64,000 nucleotides of DNA, taken from NCBI RefSeq assembly GCF_028389875.1, contig NW_026907702.1, positions 365,860 to 429,859 on the forward strand, written 5' to 3'. The translations under genes were made by a program, and so were the position numbers. The stretch is from Rhea pennata. Lineage: Eukaryota > Chordata > Aves > Rheiformes > Rheidae. The stretch's first letter is position 1. Each line of letters opens with the position of its first letter. The notes below the pieces were generated by a model that saw only the letters and a program-made list of their open reading frames with translations, was not told the origin of the DNA and did no database searches. Shown in pieces: positions 59,382 to 64,000 of the stretch.

Positions 59382-62300
59382 CTACTGCTCCCATAGAGAG
59401 CCGCCTGCAGGATGGGCTTCTTCCTTCTCCTCCCACGGGCACTTCTGCAAATGAGGATCTGAGCATTCCAAGCAGCTTTTCAGCTTCTTCATGGGTCTCC
59501 TCTTTTTCTTCTTCTCCTTATGCTTGCCGCTGTCAACATGGAGCACAGAGAAATCCAGATCATACTGTCGGAAGGAAAGAGGCAAGGACAGACAACAGAG
59601 AGGTGCTGCTTGATGCCTCTAAGGGACTGCATTTTAGCAGGTCTGCTGCAGGCGGTGATTTGCAGCTGCTCTGTGGTCATTTCTGAACGTCTGCCTTCCT
59701 AAGACACGGACACCCTCAGAGGTCGAGTGGACATTAGGTCCTGGCTGGCACACAAACCAGTAAGCAAGGCTAGTTCTTGCCTTGTTCTATGCCTCATATG
59801 AAACCTCTGGGGTTCGGCATTTTATGCCTTTTAGTTTTCTACACCACTCTTTGTAAAAGCTCCGGGTGTCTAGTTATCCTCTGTGCATATGACAAATCTA
59901 TGATTCTGCAGTCATAGATTTCATGCATGAGAACAAGCATTCTTGTAGCCTTATCAAGAACCGTGTGCAGACGTGATTCTAAGGTCTAACACAGCTCCCC
60001 TAGCTTCACTTGATCAACCTACCTACATGATCTCCAGAGAGACTCTGCACTACTCAGAGTTCTTCAAAGCCAACTGGGAGCACCAGAGGATCAGCCAGAG
60101 AAGAACGAGGAGCGCACTGCTGAAATCTCTTTTCTCCACCCTTCGCCGTTTCCCTTCCGTTTTGATGTCGCTCCCTTCTGCACGCGGATGGCCTCTTTTT
60201 CTGCTTCCTGGCTTTCCAGTCTTCCAGGTAGGGCCCTCAAAACCCACAGGAACTGACACAGCTGGAGGTGCTCGTCTTTGATGAGAACATTTTCCAGGCT
60301 GCTGCTCCTGCACTGGACAGCGGTGCCAGTCTGCTCGGTGCCTGCTGAAGCGATGCCCATCCTGCCCTCTGGAGAGTGACGACTCGGGGAGCCTCTTGCT
60401 TTTGCAAGAATGCTCCTGTGACCTGTCTGGCTCTGTTTGTCCTCTGCTTTGGGGTCTGTAACGAGGACATTGGGTGGAGCTTCTGCCCTTGCCCCAGCAG
60501 CTCCTCTCACGACGGGAAGCTGTGCGCCAACTGCCGTTGCGATACTGCTGCTGGTGGCAGTTTTGCCTGTTTTGGTGCAGCCTCTGAGAGCACCTCCTCT
60601 TGAGAGAATGACTGACCGTTTCTGGGACACCAGCGCTATCTTCATCCTCTTTCAGGGCTCGCTTTCTCTCTAAATGACCTGAGCTCTGTATTGCAACAGA
60701 GGAGACTGTAAGATGGCCATATGCAAACACACAGCTTTGCAAAGCCCCAAACACAATCCCCTCCTACTCCCCCAGTAGTCCTACAGGTTGCCTCAGGAGC
60801 CTTACACACAAAAAACACTCTGCTTTAACTCTACGTGCAAGGCCGGCAAGTATTTCTCATCCCTACTTTTGGTTTTTGGATATCGGAAGTAAAACAGCAT
60901 CATTTTTGGAAGCCCTTCCAGACAGCTGAACACGGATCAAAGCTCTTCCCAAATGTCTCTCTGTCTCTCTCTCTCTCTCCCTTTACATATATGTGCGTAT
61001 GTTTGTGCCTCCATTCCCCCACCTCACACCCCTCACACTTTCCCTGAAAACCCTAGCATAATTGTGCCAGCACTCTGGAAGAAGCCATTCTGGTTTTGCT
61101 GGCTCAGCTGAAGTGACAGCACTACAAATAAACCAAGCAATCTTCCCTTTTTTTTCATGATTTGCACAGGCCTGGGCTCTACTTGCAATGTCTCGCAGTG
61201 CTTCAGGAAGCGGAGCTGCAAGAAAACAAGCAGCGGGTGACACACGATTTAGCATTAGGCACTGTTTGAGTGATTCTGGCTGCAGCAGGAGAGCTGTGAA
61301 GAAAGCTGCAGTGTGGGAGGGAAAATACAATGCAGACGTGACCACCACCCACCTCCCTAAAAAAATAAGGAGAAAAGAAGGAAGGGAGGATGGAATGAAG
61401 AAGGGAGGAAGGGAGGAAGGGAGGGAGGGAGGGAGGATGGAAGAGAGAGAATAATCCCACTATCAATTGATGCTTTCTCCTTCTCTCTCTTCACCCACAT
61501 TTACCTTCATCATATGAGGAGGATGCTGTGGTCCCAGAAATCCGGCCTGCTTATTATTAGCCTCCTGCTGACCAAGGAACGAAGGGGCAGGGGATGGCAC
61601 AGGTGCGTAAGAAGTGCCTTCTCCAAGTGTCTCCTCACAGCACCTTGGGAAACAACAGAGATCGCAGCTGAGACGTGTCTGTCAGCCTCCTCTTGGGCTG
61701 AATCGCATCCTATCACTTTCCTGCAGCAGCTGATCCGTCCTACTGAAAACGTAACCAAGACTACAAGCTGAACATTAGATGCTGGTCTTGCTACCACAGC
61801 TGTCCCTTGCAGGGGACTCATCCTTACACCACCTCCGGCCTCAATTTCTCCTTGCTGGCGTTCGACAGCTCCCGAGAGCACCTACGTAACAAGTTACGCA
61901 AGTGCAGCAGGTGAAGGCCAAGCAATGAAGGACAACACACGGCACGGGGAATAGCACGCTGGACAGAACTGATTTCTACCAACAGTCCTTTCCTCCCAGG
62001 ACAGAAAGAAAAACACGTCAGAGGACAAGAAGTTTCAGTAGCGCAAAATTACCCTGAACCCCTCTTGAATACTTGCTCTTACCTGATATAAAAAAGTAAA
62101 TACGCCTGCTGACTGAGAACGGTGTTGATGTCGCAAAGGACTACCGAGGCATCATTCATCTCATACCATAGTCCATTACTGGCCTGCAAACAAAGGCACC
62201 GATGCCTTTACAGCAACTGCGTGCTTTCTGCAGAAATCCCAGACAGCACACTCCCGGACAAAGGATACACCAAGACTCGTCAAAGCAGACATGCGGCGAG

Positions 62301-63045
62301 CCCTTTCCCTTAACAACAGTGGTTGCCAGCAACATGCTGCGGCAAGTTTCTCTTCACCAGCACAGATTTTACCCCGCAAGAAATGAAGTTGATGCTTACC
62401 TTGACGAAGCAGAAATAGTGCCCTGCACGACCGCTGGCACCTCTGTGCACCAGCACGGCGTACAAGGCGTAGCGGACTGGCTCTCCAGCTGACTCAGACA
62501 TGTACGCTCGAAGGTCCAAATACTCTGGATAGTTCACGTCCTGAAGACAGAGCAAGCATTCTAAACTCATCTGGGAACACTTGACGGAAGAGCCGGAGAA
62601 AAGCACCTCTAAGAACATGGGCTGCGAGTTTAGACAGACGTTGTTGGGTTCCTCAGAAATCGGTCTTCCCTGGCACAACATTCGGTCCTTTCAGTTGCAG
62701 AGAACTAGCTGCTCAGGGCAAAACCAGCTCTTCAAGAGCAGGCAAACGCTCATCGTCACATGGGAACTTGCTGCTGCCGGAAGGAGAAAGAGGAAGACCT
62801 GCTTCTTGGGCTGATTTTTCCTCAACATCTTCCGTCGCTACAGTTACAGTCGGCAGACATTAACCACTTTAAAGCAGTGTTCTGCCTTGGGAAATCGCCT
62901 TCCCAAGAAAACATTATTACAGCTGCACAGATACCTTGCTAATCTTCCCACCAGTGAAATCGGCAAATCTTTTCAGGGCTTGGTGAGAACGTTGAAAGAG
63001 CGATGAACTGTAAACCTCTTGGACGCAGCAACCGTCTTCTCACAC
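59382..63045 (-). CDS. USP42-like protease, copy E (3' part; frameshifted as assembled)
   Basis: Only exons 9 to 14 fall inside the window: 62935-63045, 62400-62540, 62083-62183, 61505-61720, 60140-60685, 59382-59564. The exon with the catalytic Cys lies beyond the right end. The His box (GRAGHYFC) and MND motif are present. Exon 9 is one base short (near 62,980), giving an early stop, and exon 12 is one base short (near 61,677). Both fall in a cluster of homopolymer indels at 61,230-63,570 that covers introns and exons alike, so I think sequencing error is more likely than decay. Exons 13 and 14 are open and match the other copies. Confidence 0.7.
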
Positions 63046-64000
63046 CTTCAAGGCAAGCACAGGCAATTGTTTCAAGGCATCTTCACACCTCCCCCCTCAC
63101 GCCAAAGCTCAAACAGCTTTCCACGCTCATCCGAGCAGAATGACGTTTCCTTGTCTAAGGTGGTGCTTCTTCTCTGCAAGACACACACTGCATTTCAGCC
63201 GTGCTCGTGCAGCAAACCTACTAGGATGGACGAGGGCCGCTCGATACACATTGGGAACGTTTGTCTTCTGGTAGCCAAACAAATGCCTGAGCACCCAGCT
63301 TTGCTGCGCCCAAAAGTAAGCCTCGCCAGCAACTCAAAAGGCAGCAGGAGCGTAACTCTCTCGCCAGAGCGCAGTTCCCGAAGGCAACGCAAGGCTGCTG
63401 TTGCCTGGTAGGCAGAAGTGGCTGTTTCCAACTCGGGGCCTGGCTCCCCTCTTTCTGCTGGAATGCACAGTGAAAGAGAGCTGGAGAAAGGGAGCCTCAG
63501 TCCTCCAGACCAGGAACGGCAAAGCGCTTCCCAGTCGGATCAGTTCTCAGCATCACAAATACAAGATGCAACAGTCACCTGAAAAGAGACTGAGCCGTCT
63601 GAAATCCTTGGAAACCAACCGCTAAATTTGCTCCGTGGCTCGCTCAAAGGCAGGACATACACGGTAATGCTCTCTGACATAGCCTCCTTCCCAATTCTGA
63701 GGTCAAAATACAAGGCAGAGAGTTCCAAACCCATCCACAGAATGCCTGGCTGCAGTTTTTGCCATTCAACAACTGCGCAAGCTGTCCTGCTAGCGAGCCA
63801 GCAGAGCTTGCTCACGTTCATTATCAGGCAGCCAGCTGAGAGTCACCTAGGCCCCCAGCTGCCTTCCACAGGGAACACCAGGGCCTTCTGGAAGCTGTTG
63901 TCGCCTCCCACCCCAAATCCCTCTGCGCAGCTCCTTCCTGCTTGAGCTCACTGCTACACAGAGGACACGGCTTTTAACTCCTGGCCGTCGGGATAGGTCC

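Larger units (their letters stand above)
58638..64000. repeat. Tandem unit E (partial)
   Basis: The unit is cut by the window end between exon 9 and exon 8 of gene copy E. From about 61,230 to 63,570 it has an unusual density of one- and two-base indels, mostly in short homopolymers. Outside that stretch it matches the other units closely. Confidence 0.95.

Noticed and set aside
1-64000. CRISPR array, operons or prokaryotic mobile elements
   Set aside because: The regular repeats are 14-kb gene units, not short repeats with spacers. Introns, CpG islands, CR1 and AATAAA signals show a vertebrate nuclear genome.

Overview
The window looks like nuclear DNA from a bird. It carries CR1-type LINE fragments, CpG-island promoters and a vertebrate gene with many small GT-AG introns. 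No prokaryotic gene organisation, tRNA, rRNA or CRISPR array was seen. Species and chromosome cannot be read from the sequence.

The whole window is one head-to-tail tandem array with a period of about 14.08 kb. Using the shared poly(A) signal as a landmark, the units start near 2,922 (A), 16,388 (B), 30,472 (C), 44,550 (D) and 58,638 (E, cut by the window end). Positions 1-2,921 are the rearranged end of a further unit (0). Spacings are 13,466, 14,084, 14,078 and 14,088 bp. The first is shorter because about 620 bp is missing from the A|B spacer.

Each complete unit holds one intron-containing, minus-strand gene for a USP42-like ubiquitin-specific protease (deubiquitinase). I could thread 13 coding exons in copy A with consistent GT-AG sites and phases. 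They run from an ATG in a good Kozak context through the Cys box, two CxxC zinc-ribbon pairs, the His box and the Asp motif to a basic C-terminal tail, about 668 residues in all. As I recall, mammalian USP42 is about 1,300 residues, so most of the central and C-terminal region is absent. Copies A, B and C keep the catalytic motifs seen. Copy D has a Thr-to-Met change beside the catalytic Cys. Copy E runs off the window and has frameshifts that look like assembly errors. Copy 0 has lost its promoter and all exons upstream of exon 9.

The spacer between gene copies has the same order each time: CpG promoter of the gene on its left, unassigned DNA, a G-rich degenerate block, a second CpG island, a minus-strand CR1 fragment, a GC-rich block, a 50-bp tandem duplication, an LTR-like sequence with a (GT)n tract, and then the 3' end of the next gene. 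CR1 and LTR sit at the same place in every unit, so they were present before the array expanded. Variants shared between non-neighbouring copies in changing combinations point to gene conversion or unequal crossing-over.

The most notable point is the arrangement itself: a tandemly amplified, introned USP42-family deubiquitinase. It resembles in layout, but not in gene lineage, the mammalian USP17/DUB megasatellite.
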